Shown piece after piece: positions 26,986-34,947 of a DNA stretch of 64,000 nucleotides. Position 1 is the first letter of the stretch. Each line of letters opens with the position of its first letter. The translations under genes were made by a program, and so were the position numbers. The notes beneath the pieces were generated by a model. That model had not been told where the DNA came from and searched no databases. It saw only the letters and a program-made list of their open reading frames with translations. Location of the stretch: contig NZ_JPOE01000005.1 of the NCBI RefSeq assembly GCF_000733775.1, forward strand, positions 310,001-374,000, in the 5' to 3' direction. The stretch is from Thiomonas sp. FB-Cd (GTDB lineage Bacteria; Pseudomonadota; Gammaproteobacteria; Burkholderiales; Burkholderiaceae_C).

Positions 26986-29096
26986 TAATCAGCTTCTGGC
27001 TTGTGACTGTGCGCAACCAGAAAATCCATCGCCTCCTCAACCGCCTGCACCCGCCCAAAAGGCTGCAGCGACGCCAACAGGCGCTTTCCCCAACCCGTGG
27101 TGACCAAGCGCTGGTCGCAGACGGCCAGCACGCCCCAGTCGCGCTCACTGCGCACCAACCGGCCGGCGCCCTGCTGCAGCGCAAGAGCGGCCTGCGGCAG
27201 TGAATAGTCCATGAAGCCGTTGCGCCCCGCCGCCTCCAGACGTTTAAGCCGGGCGGCCACCATGGGATCGTCGGGCGGCGCAAAAGGAAGCTTGTCGATC
27301 ACCACCAGAGTGAGCTTGTCTCCAGGGAAATCAACCCCCTCCCAGAAACTGTGGCTACCCACCAGTACAGCCCTGGAGTCGATCGAGAACCGCTGCAGAA
27401 GCACTTGCTTTGACTCGCTCGCCTGTTCCAAAACGGTCCGCCCTGGTGGTAGCAATTCACGCAAGCGCTGGGCAATGCGGCCGATTGCGCGCAGCGTGGT
27501 CGTCAACACGAAGCTGCCGCCAGGATTGACCGCGATGAGCCGCGCAGCCAGATCGGCCACATGCAAGGCATGATCGGCGTCGGATGGATGAAAGCCTGTG
27601 CGTGGCACCAGCAAGCGGGTTTGCCGTGCGTAGTCGAACGGGCTTTCTACCCGCAACTCGCGCAGGCGGGGTGCTGAGACCCCCTCCATGGCATCCAGCG
27701 CGGGGCTACCCTCACCCAGTCCCAGCCGCGCGCGCGTGTAACGAAACCCGCCATCAAGCGTGAGCGTCGCCGACACCAGTACCCAGGCCTGGGGGCGCTG
27801 CGCCAGCAACGCCGAGAACGCCGCTCCTATCCCCAGTGGTGTGGCCAGCAGCCTCAGATGATGGCTGCCCACCTCAAGCCAGCGCACCGCCTCCTGCGCC
27901 GCGGGCGGCGCGGTGCTGACATCGGGCTCGATTGCGGTGTCGCGCTGCCAACTGGTGAGAAGCTCGCGCTGTTCACGGCAGCGTGCGATCAAACGCGCAA
28001 ACTCGGGGGCCAGCGCGTCAAAAGGGTCGAGGGCGACTTCCAGTGCGGCCAGCTCCGCCTGCCACTGCCTCAGCGCATCACGCCAGCCCGGCAACGCCTG
28101 TGCTTGGCCCCAGTCCATTCGGTGCTGGCCCATCGGCGCGGTGAGGCGCTGGTCACGCACCGCCTTTTGCAGCCGACTGGACAAACTCTGCCAATCGGCA
28201 AGGCCCCGCGCCAACTGCGTTCCACAAGCGAGAATGTCGCGCGCCAGATCGTGCGCTTGTGCAGTACCAATGGCAGTGCCGAGAAATTGTGCACCGATAT
28301 CAGAGAGCTGGTGGGCCTCGTCCAGCACCACAGTGGTTGCGCTGGGCAAGAGCTCGGCCACGCCTTCATCGCGCAGGGCCACGTTGGCGAAGAAAAGATG
28401 ATGGTTGATGATCACGACGTCTGCGGCGAGCGCCTCGCGCCTGGCCCTCATCACAAAGCACTGTCGATAGTCGGGACAGTCCGAGCCGAGGCAGTTGTCG
28501 CGCGTGGACGTCACAAGAGGAATGATGGGCGAGTGCTCGTCGAGCCCTGATAACGCGGACAAGTCGCCGTCGACTGACGTGCCCGCAAAGCGGGCCACGC
28601 GTCGCAATTCCTGCACGGCACGACGCGTGTCCAGGAGGCCGTCACTTTGCGCGCGCTTGAGGCGGTAGTGGCACACATAATTTGCCCGACCCTTGAGAAC
28701 GGCTGTGCGCACCTGCACGCCCAGCACCTCGCTTGCCAGCGGCAGGTCTTTGCGGGAAAGTTGATCCTGCAAGGCGCGTGTGGCCGTGGATACGATCACG
28801 CGCTCGCCATGCATCAGCGCTGGCACCAGATAGGCCAGTGTCTTGCCCGTGCCGGTACCCGCTTCGGCCAGAAGGATGCCGCGCTCGCCAATGGCGCGGG
28901 ACACCGCCGCGGCAAGCTTGCGTTGACCCGGACGCTCGTGCCAACCCGGCAGCGCTGCCGCAAACAGACCGCGCTCACCCCACAAGGCGTCGGAGAGCAC
29001 AAAATCATGGGAGCTCGGACTCGCCTCTGCCACATCCGCGCAGGAGGCAGCGCTGTTCTGCCTAAAATGCTCAGGCGCTTGTTCGAGAGGATTCAA
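26985..29096 (-). CDS. ATP-dependent DNA helicase, DinG/YoaA type
   Basis: The 703-residue protein is an XPD-like superfamily 2 helicase. Walker A GTGTGKT is at residues 80-86 and the DEAH box in VVLDEAHQLSD. The four-cysteine pattern typical of an Fe-S cluster domain lies between them (YVCHYRL, then CLGSDCPDYRQC). The C-terminal motor half includes GSHSFWEGVDFPGDKL and QGAGRLVRSERDWG. Such helicases unwind damaged or R-loop DNA during replication and repair. Whether it is DinG or YoaA cannot be settled here, so no symbol is given. ATG 29096 overlaps the stop of the YdcH-like gene (ATGA), implying coupling. Its 3' end touches the TnpB relic, which may have shaped the last residues. Confidence 0.93.
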   Translation of the reverse strand: MNPLEQAPEHFRQNSAASCADVAEASPSSHDFVLSDALWGERGLFAAALPGWHERPGQRKLAAAVSRAIGERGILLAEAGTGTGKTLAYLVPALMHGERVIVSTATRALQDQLSRKDLPLASEVLGVQVRTAVLKGRANYVCHYRLKRAQSDGLLDTRRAVQELRRVARFAGTSVDGDLSALSGLDEHSPIIPLVTSTRDNCLGSDCPDYRQCFVMRARREALAADVVIINHHLFFANVALRDEGVAELLPSATTVVLDEAHQLSDIGAQFLGTAIGTAQAHDLARDILACGTQLARGLADWQSLSSRLQKAVRDQRLTAPMGQHRMDWGQAQALPGWRDALRQWQAELAALEVALDPFDALAPEFARLIARCREQRELLTSWQRDTAIEPDVSTAPPAAQEAVRWLEVGSHHLRLLATPLGIGAAFSALLAQRPQAWVLVSATLTLDGGFRYTRARLGLGEGSPALDAMEGVSAPRLRELRVESPFDYARQTRLLVPRTGFHPSDADHALHVADLAARLIAVNPGGSFVLTTTLRAIGRIAQRLRELLPPGRTVLEQASESKQVLLQRFSIDSRAVLVGSHSFWEGVDFPGDKLTLVVIDKLPFAPPDDPMVAARLKRLEAAGRNGFMDYSLPQAALALQQGAGRLVRSERDWGVLAVCDQRLVTTGWGKRLLASLQPFGRVQAVEEAMDFLVAHSHKPEAD

Positions 29097-29296
29097 GCGG
29101 GCTCATCCGGCTGCAAGGCCGATTCCAGGAGTGCGATGTGATCGCGAAGCTGCAGCCGCTTCTTCTTCAGCCTGCGCAACAGGAGTTCCTGATCGGGGGC
29201 ATGGTGCGCGAGCCGGTCGATGGTGTCGTCCAGATCCGCATGCTCCATGCGCAGTTCGATCAATCGCCGGTTGGCAGAACGCAGGTTCTCTTCCAT
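29093..29296 (-). CDS. YdcH-family (DUF465) small coiled-coil protein
   Basis: The 67-residue acidic-basic helical protein has the DUF465 pattern. RRLIELRMEHADLDDTIDRL is followed by a LLRRLKKKRLQLRDHIALLE helix, and together they form a predicted coiled-coil hairpin. The function of the family is unknown. ATG 29296 was chosen because family homology starts there; longer in-frame readings toward 29491 have no matching sequence. Its stop codon overlaps the helicase start by 4 bp, so the two proteins are probably made from one mRNA. It is divergent from the PP2C phosphatase gene. Confidence 0.88.
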   Translation of the reverse strand: MEENLRSANRRLIELRMEHADLDDTIDRLAHHAPDQELLLRRLKKKRLQLRDHIALLESALQPDEPA

Positions 29297-29388
29297 CGGT
29301 CTTACCGCATGCGTGCTTGGGAGGGCATGAGTCCATTGTATGAACCCAGGCCAACGCGCAAGGTAGAGCATCAGACAGTGATTGATTG

Positions 29389-30192
29389 ATGAGTCCGACA
29401 CATACCCGTCTTCAGTTGCAGGCTGCCACAGGCATCCACCGAGGCGACCGCCAGTATCAGCAGGACCGCATTGAAGTCTTCCCCCACGCACGCGTGCCAG
29501 GCTTGGTACTGGCGGTGGTGGCCGACGGTATGGGCGGGCGCAGTGGCGGACGCATGGCAGCTGACCAAGTCATGCTCACTGCACAGCAATTGTTTGACCG
29601 CTATGTGCCCAGCCAGGACGATCCGCGCAGCCTGCTGCAGAGCATCGTGCGCGAGAGCCATCTGATGATCAAGCTCAGCGCAATTTCTGCCGAGCAGGAG
29701 CCCCATTCCACAGTGGCATGCGCGCTTGTGGAGCCCAATGGAAGCTGCCACTGGGCGCATGTAGGTGACTCGCGCGTACACGTCTTTCGGGGCGGGAAGC
29801 TCGAGACCCGCACAAAGGACCACTCCTATGTGCAAGAACTGGTCGATGCAGGCGCGCTGAGCGAGACCATGGCACGCAACCACCCGATGAGCAATGTGCT
29901 CACGGCCAGCCTGGGGGCTGACGAGGAGCCACCCTTCAACTACGAAAGCATGCGGCTCAAACCCGGGGACGTGGTTTTGCTGTGCAGCGACGGATTGTGG
30001 CATTACTTTGTTGATGCCGAACTGGGCTCGGCACTCGATCGACTCGATCCGCGCGAATCCTGTGAGTTTCTCATCGCAAAGGCCAGGCAGCGGGCCGTCG
30101 GAGGAGGCGACAACCTTTCTCTGGCCGTGCTCAAGCTTCTGCGCAGCGATCCCCGATCAACATCCGCACCCCGCATCGCCAAATCCCGATAG
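29389..30192 (+). CDS. PP2C-family serine/threonine phosphatase
   Basis: The 267-residue cytoplasmic protein contains all main PP2C/PPM motifs: RQYQQDR at 21-27, ADGMGG at 45-50, VGDSRVHVF, CSDGLWHYF and GGDNLSLAVL. The metal-binding aspartates are therefore present and the enzyme should be active. No kinase or FHA gene lies next to it, so its substrate is unknown; stand-alone PP2C proteins often oppose Hanks-type kinases or regulate type VI secretion. ATG 29389 is preferred over the TTG one codon earlier. The gene is convergent with the unknown coiled-coil gene and has 55 bp to its stop. Confidence 0.93.
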   Translation: MSPTHTRLQLQAATGIHRGDRQYQQDRIEVFPHARVPGLVLAVVADGMGGRSGGRMAADQVMLTAQQLFDRYVPSQDDPRSLLQSIVRESHLMIKLSAISAEQEPHSTVACALVEPNGSCHWAHVGDSRVHVFRGGKLETRTKDHSYVQELVDAGALSETMARNHPMSNVLTASLGADEEPPFNYESMRLKPGDVVLLCSDGLWHYFVDAELGSALDRLDPRESCEFLIAKARQRAVGGGDNLSLAVLKLLRSDPRSTSAPRIAKSR

Positions 30193-30247
30193 GCATCTCG
30201 CGGCAACGGCTTGGTCTTCCCGCCGCCGTGCGGCAAGTGGCGCGCGT

Positions 30248-31051
30248 TCAATACCCGGGTGGTAAAGGAAGCGGGGGAGCCGGTGGCTTTTGCTGGGCGC
30301 GTCGGGCAGCGTCTCGTTGGCGGCGCTGGTAGTCGGCAAGTTTGGCCGCATAGGCAGACTCGGGCTGACTGGTATGTGCAGCGGGCGTTGGTACGCGGGG
30401 GCGAACCTTGCCATACGGCTTTGGACTGCGCTGCAGCCGCTTGGTGGCCTGCTCCTGCTTGGCTGCATAAGCCGCTTCATGAGCCGCCTCCCGTTCCTGG
30501 CGCTCGGCTTGGCGACGTTGCTTGTCGGCCTGTTCCTGCCCAAGTTCTGTAGGTTGCGTTTGGATGGGTTTCACGTTGGGCTGCTGGCGCTCGCGCACAT
30601 TACGTTCAACCCGTGCTCGCTCGGCTGCAGCGCGCTGTTCGCGAGCGGCAAGATCGAGAGCATTGAGCTGCGCCTCCAACGACCCGGCCGCCGAGCGATA
30701 GCGTCGCGAGGCATCCTGCAAGCACTGGTTAACGAAGAACCGGCGCTGGCAGGCGGCCTGTTGGTGCGCGTATGCGGCGTCAAGATCGCGTCGCTGCTGC
30801 CGGATCTGCCTGCGCTCAGCGGCGCGTTCGGGTGCGCCATCCGTTGTCGGTGCGATGACTTGTGCGACCGGCAAGGCCGCTCCTGGCGACGAACCAGGCA
30901 TGTCTGCGGCCGCCTGTGCTTTTCGGCCGCCGGCCATCAATGCGGCGAGCATCACCAAGCAGACCACCATCAGCGCAGCGCTCTGGCAGATGCCGCAGGC
31001 ACGCTTGGGCGCGGCAAGCGCATGGCGCCAATCGGGCAAGCGGGTACGCAT
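30248..31051 (-). CDS. Exported Ala/Arg/Gln-rich coiled-coil protein of unknown function
   Basis: I do not recognise a named family. The 267-residue protein has a basic N-terminus and then a hydrophobic stretch at residues ~23-41 (AALMVVCLVMLAALMAGG). This could be a signal peptide or an anchor, with a possible cut after KAQA near residue 46. Residues 72-150 are helical and charged, with two conserved-looking cysteines in QAACQRRFFVNQCL (residues ~99-110). The C-terminal half is Lys/Arg/Gln/Ala-rich, with two AAYAAK-like repeats, and ends in a proline-rich PPAPPLPLPPGY tail. Its ATG overlaps the zapE stop by one base (ATGA), so it is coupled to zapE and may act at the cell envelope near the divisome. 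That link is inference. Confidence 0.75.
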   Translation of the reverse strand: MRTRLPDWRHALAAPKRACGICQSAALMVVCLVMLAALMAGGRKAQAAADMPGSSPGAALPVAQVIAPTTDGAPERAAERRQIRQQRRDLDAAYAHQQAACQRRFFVNQCLQDASRRYRSAAGSLEAQLNALDLAAREQRAAAERARVERNVRERQQPNVKPIQTQPTELGQEQADKQRRQAERQEREAAHEAAYAAKQEQATKRLQRSPKPYGKVRPRVPTPAAHTSQPESAYAAKLADYQRRQRDAARRAQQKPPAPPLPLPPGY

Positions 31052-32148
31052 CAGGTGAGCGCGGTCTGGACCTCGCGCCGTCCCTTGGCGAGATAGGCCG
31101 ATGTCTGCATTTCCAGCAGACGCGAGACCGTTCGCTCGAACTCGTACGCGAGAGGGCCCGACGGGTATAGCGCGGCCGGGTTGACTTCGGCCGAGAGCAC
31201 GAGCTTGATGTTGCGGTCGTAAAGAACGTCCACTAACAACGTAAAGCGGCGCGCGGCACTGGCACGCTCGGGTGTCATGCGCGGCACGTCCGACACCAGA
31301 ACGGTATGGAAGCGCGCGGCGATTTCAAGATAGTCGTTCTGCGAGCGCGGTGTATTGCACAGGGATTCAAAGTCGAACCAGATGACGCCCCCCGCCCTGC
31401 GCAGGGCAATGAGCTCGCGGAATTCAATGTGAAGCGTGGGATCATCCTCGGCCGCTTCCGCGAGACATTCAAAGGTTTGCTCCATCGCCGTGTCGGCCGC
31501 TGGCCCCAGGGGCATGTGGTACAGGCTCATGGCCCGCATGGCGCGGTGCCGATAGTCCCTGCCACCGTCCATGTGCTGCACGTCCATGTTCTTCTTGATC
31601 AGATCAATGGCTGGCAGGATACGGTCGCGGTGCAAGCCGTCTGGATACAGGGCATCCGGTTCGAAATTGCTGGTCGCCATCAGCATGACGCCGTCGTCGA
31701 ACAAACCCTGGAGGAGGCGATGAAGGATCATCGCGTCCGTCACGTCACTGATGTGAAATTCGTCGAAGCAGATCAGGCGAAAACGCCGCGCGATGCGGCG
31801 CGACAGTTCCTGCAAGGGATCTTGCGTACCCTGCAGTATGGCCAGTTCGCGCTGCACCTCGCGCATGAACTCATGAAAGTGCAACCGCGTCTTGCGCACC
31901 ACCGGCACGGTCACATAAAAGGCGTCCATCAGAAAACTCTTGCCTCGCCCCACGCCACCCCAGAGGTATACGCCGCGTGGAAGTTCGGGATGAATCAGCA
32001 TGCGCCGCACCGCCGTGGAACGGCGCGACTTGTAGGCGACCCACTCGTCAAAGGCGCGCTGCAGACGAGCGATCGAAACACGTTGCGCAGCGTCGGGCTT
32101 GAAACCCCGCTCACCCAACGCCTGCAGGGCGTATTCCGTCACATCCAT
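31051..32148 (-). CDS. zapE: Cell division protein ZapE (AFG1-like ATPase)
   Basis: ZapE is an ATPase that associates with the Z ring under stress and belongs to the AFG1 family. The 365-residue protein has Walker A GGVGRGKS at 64-71, the following HFHEFM segment, and the Walker B region FRLICFDEFHISDVTDAM. TSNFEPDALYPDGLHRDRILP, a family hallmark, follows, and then DYR(H/L)R. ATG 32148 is preferred; a TTG at 32154 would add two residues. The gene lies 8 bp after lpd and is followed with a 1-base overlap by the coiled-coil gene, so it could be read from the sucAB-lpd transcript. Confidence 0.95.
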   Translation of the reverse strand: MDVTEYALQALGERGFKPDAAQRVSIARLQRAFDEWVAYKSRRSTAVRRMLIHPELPRGVYLWGGVGRGKSFLMDAFYVTVPVVRKTRLHFHEFMREVQRELAILQGTQDPLQELSRRIARRFRLICFDEFHISDVTDAMILHRLLQGLFDDGVMLMATSNFEPDALYPDGLHRDRILPAIDLIKKNMDVQHMDGGRDYRHRAMRAMSLYHMPLGPAADTAMEQTFECLAEAAEDDPTLHIEFRELIALRRAGGVIWFDFESLCNTPRSQNDYLEIAARFHTVLVSDVPRMTPERASAARRFTLLVDVLYDRNIKLVLSAEVNPAALYPSGPLAYEFERTVSRLLEMQTSAYLAKGRREVQTALT

Positions 32149-32156
32149 GAACAAGC

Positions 32157-33584
32157 TTAGAAATTCAGGCTCCGACCGTCCGTGGCGAGTGCAGCTTCCT
32201 TCAGCGCCTCTGACAGCGTGGGATGGGCGTGACAGATCCGGGCAATGTCTTCGGCCGCAGCCTTGAATTCCATGGCAACTGCCGCTTCAGCGATGAGCTC
32301 GGAAGCCATCGGCCCAATGATGTGCACGCCAAGAATGGTGTCCGTCTCGGCATCGCTCAGCACCTTGACGAACCCCGTTGTGTCACCCAGCGCGCGTGCC
32401 CGACCGTTGGCCAAGAAGGGAAAGCTCCCTGCCTTGTAGGCTCGGCCCGCGGCCTTGAGGGCCTGCTCTGTCTGCCCGACCCACGCGATTTCCGGACTGG
32501 TGTAGATAACCCAGGGCACGGTGTTGAAGTCCACATGTGGCTTTTGCCCACTGATACGCTCGGCCACCGCCACACCTTCCTCTTCGGCCTTGTGTGCCAG
32601 CATGGGCCCGCGCACGACGTCGCCCACTGCCCAAATCCCCGCAATCGAGGTCCGACACTCGTCGTCGACCGGAACAAAACCTCGCGCGTCGGGCTGCAGA
32701 CCAACCGCCTCCAAGTTCAAACCATCGCTGTGTGGAACGCGCCCGATGGAGACGATAAGCCGATCCACCTCGAGTTCGTGGGCCGCACCCTGGGCATCGG
32801 CATACTGCAGTTTCACGCCTTGGGCCTGGGCTTTCACCTCGGTGAGCTTGACGCCGAGTTGGATGTCAAGACCCTGCTTCTTGAACTGCTTGAGGGCCTC
32901 CTTGGCCAGTTGAGCGTCGGCAGCCCCGAGAAAATCGGGAAGCGCTTCAAGCACCGTGACTTCAGCCCCCAGACGCCGCCACACGGAGCCCATTTCCAGG
33001 CCGATCACACCGGCGCCGACCACGCCAAGACGCTTGGGCACTTCCGTCAACGCCAGCGCTCCGGTATTGGACAAGACCCGTTCTTCGTCAAACGCAACCC
33101 CGGGCAGGGCACGGGGGCTGGAGCCTGTGGCGATCACCACCTGTTTGCCGGTATGCGTCTGCGGCGTGGGGCCATCGACCTGCACCTGGAAACCCCCTTC
33201 AACCTTGCCAACAAAGGACGCACGTCCATGTACGAACTGCACCTTGTTTTTCTTGAAGAGATAGAGGATGCCCTCGTTGTTCTGGCGCACCACCTGGTCC
33301 TTGCGCGCAATCATGCGGGCAAGGTCCAGGCCCAGCCCCTTGAGCTGGATCCCGTGGTCGGCAAAAGCGTGCCCGGCGTGCTCGTAATGTTCGGACGATT
33401 GCAATAGCGCCTTCGACGGAATACAGCCCACGTTGGTGCAGGTACCACCCGGAGCCGGCCCCCCCTTGGGGCCCGCCCAGGCGTCGATGCAAACCACCGA
33501 CATACCGAGCTGCGCCGCGCGAATGGCTGCGATGTACCCGCCGGGGCCGGCGCCGATGACGATGAGGTCCACTGCTTGTGTCAT
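32157..33584 (-). CDS. lpdA: Dihydrolipoyl dehydrogenase (E3) of the 2-oxoglutarate dehydrogenase operon
   Basis: The 475-residue flavoprotein reoxidises dihydrolipoamide with NAD+. GAGPGGY at residues 12-18 binds FAD. The redox-active disulfide is in [29 protein letters not shown] marks the NAD domain, and the His-Pro-Thr active-site segment (HAHPTLSEA) is near the C-terminus. There is no lipoyl domain, unlike the second E3 of this window at 49396. It follows sucB by 10 bp and closes the sucA-sucB-lpd set, so it most likely serves 2-oxoglutarate dehydrogenase. Confidence 0.97.
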   Translation of the reverse strand: MTQAVDLIVIGAGPGGYIAAIRAAQLGMSVVCIDAWAGPKGGPAPGGTCTNVGCIPSKALLQSSEHYEHAGHAFADHGIQLKGLGLDLARMIARKDQVVRQNNEGILYLFKKNKVQFVHGRASFVGKVEGGFQVQVDGPTPQTHTGKQVVIATGSSPRALPGVAFDEERVLSNTGALALTEVPKRLGVVGAGVIGLEMGSVWRRLGAEVTVLEALPDFLGAADAQLAKEALKQFKKQGLDIQLGVKLTEVKAQAQGVKLQYADAQGAAHELEVDRLIVSIGRVPHSDGLNLEAVGLQPDARGFVPVDDECRTSIAGIWAVGDVVRGPMLAHKAEEEGVAVAERISGQKPHVDFNTVPWVIYTSPEIAWVGQTEQALKAAGRAYKAGSFPFLANGRARALGDTTGFVKVLSDAETDTILGVHIIGPMASELIAEAAVAMEFKAAAEDIARICHAHPTLSEALKEAALATDGRSLNF

Positions 33585-33594
33585 GACCGTGCCC

Positions 33595-34848
33595 TCACAG
33601 GTTTAGCAACAGACGCGCCGGGTCTTCCAGCGCCTCCTTCATGGCGACCAGACCCAACACGGCTTCGCGCCCGTCAATAATGCGGTGGTCGTAACTGAGC
33701 GCGAGGTAATTGATCGGACGGATCACGACCTGCCCGTTTTCGACCACAGGTCTATCCTTCGTCGCGTGCACACCGAGAATGGCGGCCTGCGGTGGATTGA
33801 TGATGGGCGTGGACAGCATCGAACCGAACACACCGCCATTGCTGATGGAGAAGGTGCCGCCAGTGAGATCCTCGATCGCCAGCTTGCCGTCGCGTGCCCG
33901 CACCCCGAATTCTGCGATCTGCTTCTCGATGTCCGCGAAACTCATCTGATCGGCATTTCGCAAGATGGGCACAACCAGTCCGCGCGGGCTGCCAACCGCA
34001 ATGCCGATGTCAAAGTAGCCGTGGTAGATCACGTCGCTGCCATCCACCGAGGCATTGATGATTGGGTACTTGCGCAGCGCGTGCACTGCGGCCTTGACGA
34101 AAAAGCTCATGAACCCAAGCTTGACGCCATGCTCCTTCTCGAATCGGTCCTTGTGGGCGTTGCGCAAGTCCATCACGGGCTTCATGTTCACTTCATTGAA
34201 GGTCGTGAGGATGGCATTTTCAGCCTGCGACTGCACCAGGCGCTGCGCGATGCGCGCGCGCAGTCGACTCATGGGAACGCGCTGCTCCGGACGCTCTGCG
34301 TACGCCGAGAGGTCGATATCGGCGTCCACCGGCGGTAACGCCTGGGGTGCATTGAACGGCCCTGCCTGGGGAACCCGTGCCTGCGGCGCGACCGCCTGCG
34401 CGGGGGCTTTCGCCGAGCCCAGCACGTCGGCCTTGGTGATGCGCCCGCCGCGGCCCGTGCCGTCCACGTTCGCGGCATCGATTCCCTTCTCGGCCATGAT
34501 CTTGGCAGCAGCGGGCATGACCGGCACCGTCGCTGCAGCGGCGGGCGTTGCCACGACCGGCGCTGCAGCGACGGACTGAACCGGCAGCGGGCTGACTTGC
34601 GGCTTGGCGTCGGTGTCGATCTTGGCGATCACCTCGTCGGCCACGACGGTTGCGCCGTCAGGCTTGACAATGTGTGCCATGACACCGGATGCCGGTGCCG
34701 GCACCTCCAGGACGACCTTGTCCGTCTCGATTTCGATCAGGATTTCATCCTGACTGACGGCCTCTCCTGGTTTTTTCTTCCACTGCAACAAAGTGGCCTC
34801 AGCCACGGATTCGGACAATTGGGGAACCTTGACATCGATCAGTGCCAT
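33595..34848 (-). CDS. sucB: 2-oxoglutarate dehydrogenase E2, dihydrolipoyl succinyltransferase
   Basis: SucB (OdhB) transfers succinyl groups from E1-bound intermediate to CoA. The 417-residue protein has an N-terminal lipoyl domain with the lipoylated lysine in [14 protein letters not shown], near residue 43. An Ala/Pro linker follows, then a peripheral-subunit-binding region around residue 105 ([29 protein letters not shown]). The catalytic domain ends with [12 protein letters not shown], whose His is catalytic. It lies about 99 bp after sucA and 10 bp before lpd. Confidence 0.97.
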   Translation of the reverse strand: MALIDVKVPQLSESVAEATLLQWKKKPGEAVSQDEILIEIETDKVVLEVPAPASGVMAHIVKPDGATVVADEVIAKIDTDAKPQVSPLPVQSVAAAPVVATPAAAATVPVMPAAAKIMAEKGIDAANVDGTGRGGRITKADVLGSAKAPAQAVAPQARVPQAGPFNAPQALPPVDADIDLSAYAERPEQRVPMSRLRARIAQRLVQSQAENAILTTFNEVNMKPVMDLRNAHKDRFEKEHGVKLGFMSFFVKAAVHALRKYPIINASVDGSDVIYHGYFDIGIAVGSPRGLVVPILRNADQMSFADIEKQIAEFGVRARDGKLAIEDLTGGTFSISNGGVFGSMLSTPIINPPQAAILGVHATKDRPVVENGQVVIRPINYLALSYDHRIIDGREAVLGLVAMKEALEDPARLLLNL

Positions 34849-34947
34849 GGTGGTATCTCGCTTGGGATGTGAACGGGTTGTCGCCCCGCGCGCAGCCAGT
34901 TGGGCCGACCTCAGGCCTGCCCGGACCGCGGCGCGGAGAGCCTTGGG

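Noticed and set aside
26611..26988. 125-codon plus-strand frame after bamD
   Set aside because: Low-complexity Arg/Pro/Cys translation with no family resemblance; the opposite strand carries the TnpB-like zinc-ribbon fragment.
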